This document shows, one piece after another, positions 52,379 through 60,569 of a DNA stretch of 64,000 nt. The position numbers and the translations under genes are program-made. The first letter of the stretch is position 1. Each line of letters starts with the position of its first letter. The stretch spans positions 143,609-207,608 of the forward strand of contig CAYTVL010000006.1 in the NCBI GenBank assembly GCA_964441775.1, in the 5' to 3' direction. The notes under the pieces were generated by a model, which ran no database searches, had not been told where the DNA came from, and worked only from the letters and a program-made list of their open reading frames with translations. This stretch comes from SYOC01 sp964441775 (GTDB taxonomy: Bacteria > Desulfobacterota > Binatia > Bin18).

Positions 52379-53251
52379 TTACGCCGCCGGCAGTAGATTT
52401 TGTTGTTCGAGTTCGTTGATGCGGCTGATGACTTGGTCCATCAACCAGCCTGGGGTCGAAGCGCCTGCTGTCACGCCGATGTCCTTGACGCCGGAGAACC
52501 ACGCGGGGTCAACTTCGGTTGCTTCCTCGATATGGTACGTCATCGCGCCTTCTTGGCGACAGACCGTAGCCAAATGGCGCGTGTTCGAGCTGTTTTTCCC
52601 ACCGACCACAATCATCACTTGTACCTCTTTTGCCAGGTCGCGCGCAGCGTCTTGCCGCTCAATCGTCGGGTTGCAGATCGTGTTGAACACTTTGAGTTCT
52701 TTACAACGTGGAGCTAAATACGAGAGAAACTCACTCAACCGTTCAGTTTCTTGCGTGGTCTGCACCACCACGCCGACCTTCTTATTCGCCAGCTTGGCCG
52801 TTCGTGCATCCTCGGGTTTTTCCACCACAGTGGCATGACCGCCAGCGTGCCCCAGCGTGCCAATCACTTCCGGGTGCTTCGGGTTTCCGAAGATCACTAA
52901 ATGATACCCTTCGTTTACTAACTGTTTCGCTCGGTTTTGTACAAGGGTTACTAAGGGGCACGTTGCATCGACAACGGCGAGGTTTTTCTGCTCCGCTTCC
53001 TTGTACACCTCTGGGGCCACGCCATGCGTACGGATAATCACCGTGCCGCCGGCGGGCATCTCTTCGAGTGAGTCGATGGCGCTCGCTCCTTTGTCCGCCA
53101 GCGCCTGCACAACCTGGGGGTTATGAATGATGGGACCAAGGGTCCGGACTGGAACCTCCTGATGGGTTTCCGTAGTTTGCACCACCATGTCGATGGCGCG
53201 TTCAACACCCCAACAGTAACCTGCATGGACAGCCTTGCGAATATTCCTCAT
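52379..53251 (-). CDS. ispH: 4-hydroxy-3-methylbut-2-enyl diphosphate reductase
   Basis: A 290-residue Fe-S enzyme, the last step of the MEP isoprenoid pathway. The cluster Cys residues are in HAGYCWGVERAID, VDATCPLVTLV and FNTICNPTIERQ. The substrate His and Glu motifs IIHNPQVV and IRTHGVAPEV are present. ATG 53251 has GGAGGAGG upstream and overlaps the moaE stop (ATGA). Its presence in the moa operon is unexpected but such overlaps are seen in some bacteria. Confidence 0.96.
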   Translation of the reverse strand: MRNIRKAVHAGYCWGVERAIDMVVQTTETHQEVPVRTLGPIIHNPQVVQALADKGASAIDSLEEMPAGGTVIIRTHGVAPEVYKEAEQKNLAVVDATCPLVTLVQNRAKQLVNEGYHLVIFGNPKHPEVIGTLGHAGGHATVVEKPEDARTAKLANKKVGVVVQTTQETERLSEFLSYLAPRCKELKVFNTICNPTIERQDAARDLAKEVQVMIVVGGKNSSNTRHLATVCRQEGAMTYHIEEATEVDPAWFSGVKDIGVTAGASTPGWLMDQVISRINELEQQNLLPAA

Positions 53252-53727
53252 GCTCTTTCCTCCTCCGGGGCTCGCTGGAACGATCCGGTAGTTCCGGTCT
53301 GCGAGCCGATCCACAGCTCACCACCTTCGTAGAGTTCCTTTTTCCAGATCGGCACGGTTTCTTTGAGTTGATTAATGGCATAATGACACGCGTCAAACGC
53401 GGCGTGCCGGTGCCCCGAAGAGACCGCGATCGCCACACTGGCCTCGCCGATGTCTACGCGCCCGAGGCGATGGATCATCGCGATTTTTCTGACTGGCCAA
53501 CGTGAGAGCACTTCTTCGGCGATTTTCACCATTTCTTTTTCCGCCATGCCAGGGTAGCACTCGTATTCCAGACGGATGACGAGCCGACCATCGTTAGTGT
53601 TCCGCGTCATCCCGACAAAAGTCGCCACTGCCCCAGCCGCCGGGTCCGCCACGAAGTCGGCCAACTCTTGCATATTGATGGTTTGCTCAGTGATTTTGCA
53701 CAGCACGCGAGTTTGCATATCAGACAT
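53248..53727 (-). CDS. moaE: molybdopterin synthase catalytic subunit
   Basis: A 159-residue MoaE, the large subunit that transfers sulfur from MoaD to precursor Z. GAVATFVGMTRNTNDGRLV at residue 40, YECYPGMAEKEM, RLGRVDIGEASVAIAVSSGHR and the KETVPIWKKE active-site lysine are all seen. ATG 53727 has GGGGGATG upstream; it overlaps the moaD end by eight bases. Gene order moaB-moaD-moaE fits a molybdenum cofactor locus. Confidence 0.95.
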   Translation of the reverse strand: MSDMQTRVLCKITEQTINMQELADFVADPAAGAVATFVGMTRNTNDGRLVIRLEYECYPGMAEKEMVKIAEEVLSRWPVRKIAMIHRLGRVDIGEASVAIAVSSGHRHAAFDACHYAINQLKETVPIWKKELYEGGELWIGSQTGTTGSFQRAPEEERA

Positions 53728-53974
53728 AGCATCCCCCACTGACGGGCGGGATAAAAGCGAGTTCGTCATTATCTTGGAGGGGATGCGCCTTGTCAACATA
53801 TTCTTGCGCCACAGCAAAAGCGACTGAACGCTCCATGACCGCGAGTTCAGGATGAGCGGTTTTCAACATTGTCCACACCGTTTCCACAGTCGCTCCTACT
53901 GGCGCCTCGACAACCTCTTCACTACACCCTAAGCGTTCCCGTAGCGAGGCGAAATACCGCAATCTAATGCGCAT
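53720..53974 (-). CDS. moaD: molybdopterin synthase sulfur carrier subunit with C-terminal extension
   Basis: An 84-residue ubiquitin-fold MoaD starting at ATG 53974. The fold is evident in RIRLRYFASLRERLG and DNDELAFIPPVSGG. Canonical MoaD ends in Gly-Gly for thiocarboxylation, but here the frame continues GGCYV before the TGA. Family knowledge says the free GG is required, so this may need proteolytic trimming, as shown for the QbsE-type carrier (cleaved by a JAMM protease), or a mutation has extended it. Overlap with moaB is 11 bases. Confidence 0.88.
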   Translation of the reverse strand: MRIRLRYFASLRERLGCSEEVVEAPVGATVETVWTMLKTAHPELAVMERSVAFAVAQEYVDKAHPLQDNDELAFIPPVSGGCYV

Positions 53975-54488
53975 GATGTTTCTTTTCTCCTCGCAAGACA
54001 AAAAGCATGTGCCCAAGTTCAGGAAGCACCAGCTTGGTCATGCCTAGCTCGACTGCTCCGGTTGATCCGGGCAGCGACACCACGATTTTCCCTTTTGCTA
54101 CGCCTGCAGTCGCACGGGTCATCATAGCGGCGGAGCCAATATCCTGATAGCTCAGCATTCGGAAGAGTTCACCAAAACCAGGAATCTCTTTTTCTAAGAT
54201 GCCTTGAACCGCCTCGAACGTTGTGTCCCGGGGCGCTATACCAGTCCCGCCATTGATGAGAATGGCGTCAACGTCAGATCGTTCAAGCAGAGCCCGCACG
54301 GCATCCCTAATCTGAGCAGGCTCGTCTTTGAGAATCTGATAGGACACCACGGAGTGGCTTTTTTCCATCAGCAAGTCTTTGATCTTCTTCCCGCTGGTGT
54401 CGGTTTCTTCCGTGCGAGTATCGCTCGCTGTGATAATAGCGCAGGATACGCTGCTATGGGCCTTGTCTTTGTGTTCAGTAACCGCCAT
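53964..54488 (-). CDS. moaB: molybdenum cofactor biosynthesis protein MoaB/MogA-family
   Basis: A 174-residue molybdopterin adenylyltransferase-fold protein. The signature LINGGTGIAPRDTTFEAV (MPT-binding), then SLPGSTGAVELGM near the C-terminus, is typical of MoaB/MogA. Length is standard. It is the first gene of the operon moaB-moaD-moaE-ispH-3HB-CoA dehydrogenase. The exact reaction (adenylation of molybdopterin or a related step) is not resolved by sequence. Confidence 0.93.
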   Translation of the reverse strand: MAVTEHKDKAHSSVSCAIITASDTRTEETDTSGKKIKDLLMEKSHSVVSYQILKDEPAQIRDAVRALLERSDVDAILINGGTGIAPRDTTFEAVQGILEKEIPGFGELFRMLSYQDIGSAAMMTRATAGVAKGKIVVSLPGSTGAVELGMTKLVLPELGHMLFVLRGEKKHHAH

Positions 54489-54583
54489 AGCTTTCTCTAT
54501 AGCACCTAATACGAGTAAAGATTAGGTGAGGATTGAAACTGTATATCCCCTTGCGACGAAATCGCAACCACGGAGGACTCCTT

Positions 54584-54925
54584 GTGGCCCAAAGCATAAA
54601 GAAGCTCGATCAACAGCGGCACGAACTGAAGGCGCTGCGTTACTTGCTGGAATTTTATCCCGAGAGTCTCAAAAACTCTGCTGATCTCCCCAACCGGGAA
54701 GATTTTCAAATTGAGGACACGCGCTTGATTTATGACGCCCTGATGTCAGCGAAGACGAAAGACGAAGCGACCAAGGCGATTGCTGATCTTGATCTTGAAG
54801 ACACCGACGTAGAGTCGTTCCTGCGGCTTGGTGGGCAGTTCTACCATACGTACCCCAAGCTGGTGAAAGAGCGCGGACCAGAATTTCGCTCGGGCGCGGT
54901 GAAGGTTGTAATACCGGGGGAGTAG
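54584..54925 (+). CDS. small protein of unknown function
   Basis: A 113-residue protein. The GTG at 54584 is chosen because GGAGGA lies six bases upstream and gives a start at MAQSIKKLDQQ. The protein is charged, mostly helical, with LEFYPESLKNSADLPN and DLDLEDTDVESFLRLGGQFYH segments, and a GAVKVVIPGE tail. No membrane or signal segment. I do not recognise its family. Divergent from moaB. Confidence 0.6.
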   Translation: MAQSIKKLDQQRHELKALRYLLEFYPESLKNSADLPNREDFQIEDTRLIYDALMSAKTKDEATKAIADLDLEDTDVESFLRLGGQFYHTYPKLVKERGPEFRSGAVKVVIPGE

Positions 54926-55076
54926 GGTGGGCTCGTAGCCTACTCATTTGTTGTACGGAAAATTTGATTTTCCGGACTCCAGTAACCCTTTCTTTTTTTG
55001 CCAATTTGTGATTCGGTCTCGGACTGAAATAACTGTAAGGATGGAAGCATTTTAATCCGTCTTAAAGCTAATCACT

Positions 55077-55838
55077 ATGGCAAAGAAGCTTATCTTTGTA
55101 AGCTGCGGTCAGATCACAGAAGACGAGAAGTCTCTGGGGAAATTAGTAAAGGATGCTATCGAGGCAACACCGGGATTTGAGGCTTACTTCGCCGAGACCG
55201 TCCAAGACTTGGAGACATTGGGTCACCATGTCTTGGACGGTATTCAGCAGTGCGCCGGAGCCATTGTTGTGCTCCAGGATCGGGGGGTAGTCACCCACTC
55301 GGACGGAACCGAGTGGGGCCATAGATCATCTGTATGGGTCAACCAAGAGGTTGCTATTCTGGCGTACCGCCAACTCTCCGAATCAAAGAAGATTCCTATA
55401 CTGGCCTTCGTCGACCCATCAGTAAAACTTGAAGGAGCAATGACGTCGCTGATCATCAACCCGAAGCCTCTCCCATCAAGGGCCGATGTTGCAGATTCGG
55501 TCGAAGCATGGCTTGCAACGACTGATTTCGCCAATGGATCTGCCGAAGCATTCAACGCGAAGTGGGATCAACTACCGGATAATGTAATAAAAGTTGTTGC
55601 CGCTTTACTTGATGAGGGTGGCGACAAGGTAAAGCAGTCAAACATTAAGCAAGCTTTTCGCAGGCTCTTTCCAGGCGAGGATGCCAGCCAAGCGCTTCAA
55701 GACGCGAAGGTCTGGTTTACGAAGACAGGCCTCGTCGAGCGCATCCGCACTCCAGACGGCGATGAGCTGTCTGTTCACCCCACATGGAAACACCAGCTAC
55801 AGCAGCGGTGCAATCAATGGCGCGCACGGGCGAGGTAA
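55077..55838 (+). CDS. TIR-like domain protein with C-terminal winged helix
   Basis: A 253-residue protein. The first 140 residues look like a TIR-like fold: KLIFVSCGQITEDEKSLGK (strand A and box 1), GHHVLDGIQQCAGAIVVLQ, and SVWVNQEVAILAYRQL with a Glu where TIR NADases keep the catalytic Glu, then PILAFVDPS. The C-terminal 80 residues (LPDNVIKVVAALLDE through QALQDAKVWFTKTGLVERI) look like a winged helix. TIR proteins are often effectors of phage defence. It stands without other defence genes. ATG 55077 has no strong ribosome site. The fold call is inference and needs a profile search. Confidence 0.6.
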   Translation: MAKKLIFVSCGQITEDEKSLGKLVKDAIEATPGFEAYFAETVQDLETLGHHVLDGIQQCAGAIVVLQDRGVVTHSDGTEWGHRSSVWVNQEVAILAYRQLSESKKIPILAFVDPSVKLEGAMTSLIINPKPLPSRADVADSVEAWLATTDFANGSAEAFNAKWDQLPDNVIKVVAALLDEGGDKVKQSNIKQAFRRLFPGEDASQALQDAKVWFTKTGLVERIRTPDGDELSVHPTWKHQLQQRCNQWRARAR

Positions 55839-56025
55839 AGTTATCTACAAGTGTAAGTCACGATATGATTTTGCCGTAGTGTAAGTCCAGGAATTCCAAT
55901 TATTCGGTCGCAAGCCAGTTGCAACAAAAACAACCGCTTGCATGTCGGAGAAATCAATATGGAAAGGAAATGCTCCCACGTCGTGAGGATTTCCTTTGAC
56001 ATGTGTTACATGACACCTTACGCTG

Positions 56026-56151
56026 TGGCATGATCTGTCGATCCGCCACAAGGGAGTACGGCGTCTGTACGGCAATGACGACCCGCGCGGCGTGAGGGCG
56101 AAACACGTGGAGAAACTGCGGACGCGATTCCAGGTCAAATCATTTACATAA
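56026..56151 (+). pseudogene. HigB/RelE-like toxin remnant
   Basis: In one plus frame the sequence reads IRHKGVRRLYGNDDPRGVRA and then KHVEKLRTRF, typical of HigB/RelE-like 'plasmid maintenance' toxins, ending at a TAA at 56149. No start codon precedes it in frame and the C-terminal half of the domain is missing, so it is a relic. It is in the region of the TIR-like gene. Confidence 0.55.
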
Positions 56152-56361
56152 GCAAGGACTTATACAAAGAGTAGGCTCGTAAACAGTCCCGTAAGTGCAT
56201 GGGGAGGGCGTATGCGGCCCGGTGGGTGATACGCACCGCCCCAAAAGCACATTTGAGAAAATCAAACAGTTCTTCCACTTGCTGCGCGAAGTCCTGCCCT
56301 TTGGCTTTGGCAAGGCTTCGCACAGCGTCCTCAATAGCGACAGGGAACGAAACCGCGCCCG

Positions 56362-57483
56362 CTAGAGCGTGATCCCATAAAACTCCGCCACGTTATCGTG
56401 AAGAATCCAGTCCTTCTGAGCCTCAGTCAGCGACTGTGCGTGCTTGTGGAGTAGCTCCTGCGAATTCGGCCAGGTCGAATCGCTGTGCGGGAAATCATTC
56501 GCCCACATCAGGCGGCGCGGATTCAACATGCCAGCGCTCTTGAACGCGACCCAATCATCCTGGAAGGTCATGTAGATATTCTCGGCGAAATACTCGCTCG
56601 GCATCTTCGACAGCTTGCCGGTTGTGAGCCAATAGCGATGGCGATCGTAGGCATGGTCCATGCGGTACATAAAATGCGGGACCCAGCCGGCGTCCGCTTC
56701 GACGCAGGCGATCCTCAGTTTGGGATGCCGCTCGAATACTCCCCCGAAGATGAACATCCCCATGATGTCCTGATTACCGCGGATGATCGACAGGAAGGAG
56801 TTGATCCTCGGCCCGCGGGAAGCGATGGCGATTCCTTCGCGCGACGTCAGGATATGGAAACTCAGCGGCATTTTCAGCGCAATGGCCGCCTCGAAGAACT
56901 CATCATAGATCGGGCTGTCGTAGTCTTCCTGGATCGGGAAGCCGGGCATCATCACACCGCGCAGGCCCATCGCCTTCATCTTTTCAAGGTCTTTAATCCC
57001 TTCCTCAGGAGTCCGCATGGCGGTCTGGCCGAGGCCTAACAGCCGATCGGGGTGGGCGCTGCAATACTCCGCAATCCACAGGTTGTAGGCGTCGAAGCAA
57101 GCCTTCTTGTAGTCGGCATCGGGATGGTTGCACAGGACCATCCCGACACTGGGATAAATGACCTCAGCGGCCACGCCGTCCCGATCCTGGTCGGCCATGC
57201 GCGCCTGGGGGTCCCATCCTCCGCGATGGAGGTCGGTGAACTTGGCAAAACGCGCTGAGGTTGCCAAGCCCTCGGCTGAAACGCCCGCTGCCGCCACGAG
57301 TCCCATCGGAATGGTCTGCGTCATCCCGTCAATCACGTACGAGTCGCCGCTTTTGTCTTTCCACTCCACGTGCGGCGCACTGTCCTTGTACTTTTTGTCG
57401 ATCCGGGCCGTGTACGTGTCCGGCGGCTCCATAATGTGAGAATCCGAAGAGATGATGGGTTTGTTGATGATACTGTTTGCCAT
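56362..57483 (-). CDS. amidohydrolase-family metal-dependent hydrolase
   Basis: A 373-residue TIM-barrel hydrolase of the amidohydrolase-2 group. It starts IISSDSHIMEPPDTY (first metal strand), has CVEADAGWVPHFMYRMDHAY near the middle and MWANDFPHSDSTWPNS for the metal Asp. It resembles the 29216-30373 gene in the same family at low level, including the PHFMYRMD/WHRLD region. The substrate is unknown. The XRE-cupin regulator lies upstream on the same strand after a 215-base gap and could control it. Confidence 0.87.
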   Translation of the reverse strand: MANSIINKPIISSDSHIMEPPDTYTARIDKKYKDSAPHVEWKDKSGDSYVIDGMTQTIPMGLVAAAGVSAEGLATSARFAKFTDLHRGGWDPQARMADQDRDGVAAEVIYPSVGMVLCNHPDADYKKACFDAYNLWIAEYCSAHPDRLLGLGQTAMRTPEEGIKDLEKMKAMGLRGVMMPGFPIQEDYDSPIYDEFFEAAIALKMPLSFHILTSREGIAIASRGPRINSFLSIIRGNQDIMGMFIFGGVFERHPKLRIACVEADAGWVPHFMYRMDHAYDRHRYWLTTGKLSKMPSEYFAENIYMTFQDDWVAFKSAGMLNPRRLMWANDFPHSDSTWPNSQELLHKHAQSLTEAQKDWILHDNVAEFYGITL

Positions 57484-57698
57484 ACTGCACTGCTCCTTTC
57501 TTCAACTGCTCAGCCGCCCAAAATACTTGACCAGGCTGGCCTGCATTATTTTATTTCGAATCTTCTCCAGATCGGGCTCGTTCGGGAGTACGAGGACTCC
57601 GGTACGCCGCACCGCTTTTCGCCGACCGCCGAAACCTTGTTAGTCCCATGGTTTGCCAACTCGCTCCGTCTCTTTGCACAACACACATTGCGGTCGGC

Positions 57699-58364
57699 TC
57701 AGGTATGTTGCTCCCGGGCGTCGTGCTCGAGCCTTACTGGAACTGGCGCTCGGTCTTCAGCTCCATGCAGCGGAGCCGGCATCGCCCTCGCGTGATGCGA
57801 ACGGTAGCAGCCAATGAGGATGACTCGCGCTAAGCCGCGGCTGACGTTTCTCCAACGGTGGGGCGCGATACTCTTGTAGCGCACGCTGTCACCGACCCGC
57901 AGATCAAACACGCGGTCACCGATGACGAAGTCGATCCGGCCTTGGACACAAATGATCAGCTCTTCGCCACGGTGCGTGACGGTATCGGGCCCGCTGTCCT
58001 GCCCGGGCGGGATAAAGAATTCGTACGCGTCGAATTCGGGATCTTGCAGATCACCGGCGAGGGATTCGACACGCATACGGTTCCGCGCCTGCACCGTCCG
58101 CCGACCGCGCGCCGGACAATAGCTTATTTCCAGCTCACTCGTGTCCTCGCCGATCAGGAAGCTCACGCGCCTGCGCAGGCCATTCGCGACCTTGGACAGG
58201 ACCGACAAGGATGGCACCATCTGACCAGCCTCGATCTTTTGGATCGTGCTGACCGCAACCCCACAACGCTGAGCGAGCTCCTGCAACGTCCAGCCCGCTT
58301 CCTGGCGAGCCGCGCGCACTCGTTCTGCAAGAACAGCTTCAGTGGAAGCTTGATGACCCGTCAT
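57699..58364 (-). CDS. XRE-family regulator with cupin ligand domain
   Basis: A 221-residue regulator. The helix-turn-helix is AARQEAGWTLQELAQRCGVAVSTIQKIEAG (shown in parts: TLQELAQRCG, then VSTIQKIEAG), and the C-terminal cupin has VTHRGEELIICVQGRIDFVIG. XRE-cupin proteins often sense a small molecule and regulate nearby metabolic genes; the amidohydrolase is downstream. ATG 58364 has no strong Shine-Dalgarno. Length is typical for the class, with an extended C-terminal tail rich in Arg and Pro. Confidence 0.85.
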   Translation of the reverse strand: MTGHQASTEAVLAERVRAARQEAGWTLQELAQRCGVAVSTIQKIEAGQMVPSLSVLSKVANGLRRRVSFLIGEDTSELEISYCPARGRRTVQARNRMRVESLAGDLQDPEFDAYEFFIPPGQDSGPDTVTHRGEELIICVQGRIDFVIGDRVFDLRVGDSVRYKSIAPHRWRNVSRGLARVILIGCYRSHHARAMPAPLHGAEDRAPVPVRLEHDAREQHT

Positions 58365-58535
58365 AGTGAGCACTTTTGAGCGCAGTTCTTGTTTCCAATA
58401 TGCATATAATTATGAGTGTATCGGATTTTCCAATCCACTTACGGACATAGGTGTATCAGAAAATAGGACCGTGTCAATGCAGAAGCCATACTCGTGCGCT
58501 CGGGGTGTCGCAATCCGGGTCTAGCCGAAGCACGT

Positions 58536-58559
58536 ATGAATCCCGAGCTCGGGATTCAT
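58536..58559. repeat. perfect 24-base palindrome
   Basis: ATGAATCCCGAG followed directly by its reverse complement CTCGGGATTCAT, in the gap between TerC (stop 58579) and the XRE-cupin regulator (start 58364). With no loop it is a poor terminator and could be a binding site or a small repeat. Confidence 0.7.
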
Positions 58560-58578
58560 CGCCGCCAATTCAGTCTCG

Positions 58579-59547
58579 TTACTTTAAGACTGCATGTGGG
58601 GTAAGAGATTGATTGACCTTTGCCTTGCGCTGCGGCCACAATACTGAGGCGAGGACGGATCCGCCTAGCAACACGGCAATCACTGTCAAGGAGAGAGAGA
58701 TCGGTAATTTATACAGGTCAATCAGCAACATCTTTACTCCGACAAATGCAAGGATTAAGGCCAAGCCGGTCTTGAGGTAATGAAACTGCTGGACCATACC
58801 GGCTAACAGAAAATACAGCGATCGCAGCCCAAGGATCGCAAAGATATTTGAGGTGTAGACAATAAAAGGGTCTGAAGTCACCGCGAAAATTGCTGGGATC
58901 GAGTCAACAGCGAAAACAAGATCGGTCGCTTCAATAGCTACCAGCACGAAGAAAAGCGGCGTAGCGTACCATCGTCCGGACTGGCGAATGAAAAATCGAT
59001 CTCCATGATACCCCGGCACAGCAGCAATAAAACGAGTGCACAAGCAAAAAAGCAGACTTCGCTTAGGCTGAACGGTGGCATCTTTTTGTATGAACAACTT
59101 TATGCCCGTCAGCACCAAAAATGCCCCAAACAGATACAGCACCCAATGGAACTGCTGTAACAGGGCAGCGCCAAGGATGATGAACACGGCGCGCATGAGG
59201 AGTGCCCCGAGGATCCCCCAGAAGAGCACCTTGTGTTGCAAGGACGCAGGAACAGAGAAGGCGGCAAATAGCATGACGAAGATAAAGATGTTATCGACGG
59301 CCAACGCCTTCTCAATGAGGAACCCCGCCAAAAATTCCATCCCCCGTTCAGGACCGAACCACGTGCACACGCCGAGGTTAAAGAGCAGCGCAAGACCAAT
59401 CCAAATGGCGCTCCACGTGAGCGCTTCTCGTGGTTTGACCTCGTGAGCGTGCCGGTGAAACACTCTCAAATCGAGCACCAAGAGGGCGACCACAAAGGCC
59501 GTAAACCCAATCCATAAACTTGGGGTTCCTATTGAGTTTAGTAACAT
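58579..59547 (-). CDS. TerC-family integral membrane protein (Alx-like)
   Basis: A 322-residue membrane protein with about nine helices. The first TM reads FTAFVVALLVLDLRVF, then EKALAVDNIFIFVML with its conserved Asp-Asn, and ATDLVFAVDSIPAIFAVT with the second acidic Asp. TerC/Alx proteins have been linked to tellurite resistance and to manganese export. It lies 23 bases downstream of htpX on the same strand. No yybP-ykoY riboswitch is seen, as there is no space for one. Confidence 0.93.
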   Translation of the reverse strand: MLLNSIGTPSLWIGFTAFVVALLVLDLRVFHRHAHEVKPREALTWSAIWIGLALLFNLGVCTWFGPERGMEFLAGFLIEKALAVDNIFIFVMLFAAFSVPASLQHKVLFWGILGALLMRAVFIILGAALLQQFHWVLYLFGAFLVLTGIKLFIQKDATVQPKRSLLFCLCTRFIAAVPGYHGDRFFIRQSGRWYATPLFFVLVAIEATDLVFAVDSIPAIFAVTSDPFIVYTSNIFAILGLRSLYFLLAGMVQQFHYLKTGLALILAFVGVKMLLIDLYKLPISLSLTVIAVLLGGSVLASVLWPQRKAKVNQSLTPHAVLK

Positions 59548-59570
59548 GATTTCTCCGTAGTTGTCTTTCG

Positions 59571-60440
59571 TCAGGCGGCAATGCGCTGATAGAGTTTTGC
59601 GTAGGACCGGAGCCGCCGGATCCTTTCATCCATCGGTGGATGCGTTGAAAAAAGGTTCAGCATACTACTCCCGCCCGTCAGCGGATTCACAATGAATAGA
59701 CTTGCGGTGGCAGGTTGGGAAACCTCTGCGGGAATAGCTGCGGCCCCGTACGCGAGTTTTTCTAGCGCGTGCGCTAGGGCTTCCGGGTCGCCTGAGATGG
59801 ACGCACCTGTGTCGTCCGCCATATATTCACGCGCCCGCGAGATCCCGAGCTGCACCACGGTAGCGATCAGCGGGGCGATAAAGATGAAGAGAAAATTCCC
59901 GGCTCCCGAGCCTGCGCCTTCTTCGTCTTCTTGGTTCCCGCCAAAGAGGGAGGCAAAGCTGAGTGCATTGGCAATATACCCTACGGCAGCGGCGATGACG
60001 GCTGCAATAGAAGAAACCAAGATGTCGCGGTTCTTAATATGGGCGATCTCATGGGCAAGCACCCCACGTAACTCACGCTCGGTGAGGAGTCGTAAAATCC
60101 CTTGCGTCACAGCAACCACGCCATGTTTGGGATTGCGTCCAGTGGCGAACGCATTGGGCTGTTCCTCGGGTATAATGCAGACGCGAGGTTTAAGGATGAG
60201 CGCCTGTCGCGCTAGCGCATCTACCATGCCATGCAGCGCCGGCGCTTCTTCGGGCGTCACTTCTTGGGCGCCATGCATTTTCAGGATGATGCGGTCGGAA
60301 AAGAAATAGGCTCCGATATTCATCACCAGGGCGAGCCCAGTAAAAAGGTAAAATGGCCCAGTTCCAAGTATGCCGCCGAAGCTGATGAGGATGGCGGATA
60401 AGACGCCTAAGAGAAAGATCGTTTTCAGTTGGTTTTTCAT
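59571..60440 (-). CDS. htpX: HtpX membrane zinc metalloprotease
   Basis: A 289-residue inner-membrane protease that degrades misfolded membrane proteins. ATG 60440 has AGGAGA upstream and gives MKNQLKTIFLLGVLSA. Two N-terminal TM helices come first, then AFATGRNPKHGVVAVTQGIL, the zinc motif VLAHEIAHIKNRD (HEXXH), and two further helices. The last metal Glu lies in SRAREYMADD. It is divergent from nhaR by 129 bases, and upstream of terC. Confidence 0.95.
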   Translation of the reverse strand: MKNQLKTIFLLGVLSAILISFGGILGTGPFYLFTGLALVMNIGAYFFSDRIILKMHGAQEVTPEEAPALHGMVDALARQALILKPRVCIIPEEQPNAFATGRNPKHGVVAVTQGILRLLTERELRGVLAHEIAHIKNRDILVSSIAAVIAAAVGYIANALSFASLFGGNQEDEEGAGSGAGNFLFIFIAPLIATVVQLGISRAREYMADDTGASISGDPEALAHALEKLAYGAAAIPAEVSQPATASLFIVNPLTGGSSMLNLFSTHPPMDERIRRLRSYAKLYQRIAA

Positions 60441-60569
60441 CTTGATCTCCTTTCGCATCAGAGTGTCGTGTGGGCTTTCTCTTGTCTGTAAAATAAGGCT
60501 GTTTCCATATATAGACAAATAGATAATTTATTCGTGATTTATAGAGAAAAATGATGTATTATTTCCCAC

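Noticed and set aside
56144..56360. A minus-strand frame directly after the amidohydrolase stop, reading IEDAVRSLAKAKGQDF and so on to LLM.
   Set aside because: It looks protein-like (helical), but I found no start codon with a ribosome site and it partly overlaps the HigB relic. It may be a decayed gene; I did not annotate it.
57452..57698. A plus-strand frame across the gap between the amidohydrolase and the XRE-cupin gene.
   Set aside because: It lacks a ribosome site, runs antisense into neighbouring genes, and shows no recognisable family feature.
59548..59570. A manganese (yybP-ykoY) riboswitch for TerC.
   Set aside because: Only 23 bases separate htpX and terC, too short for a riboswitch.
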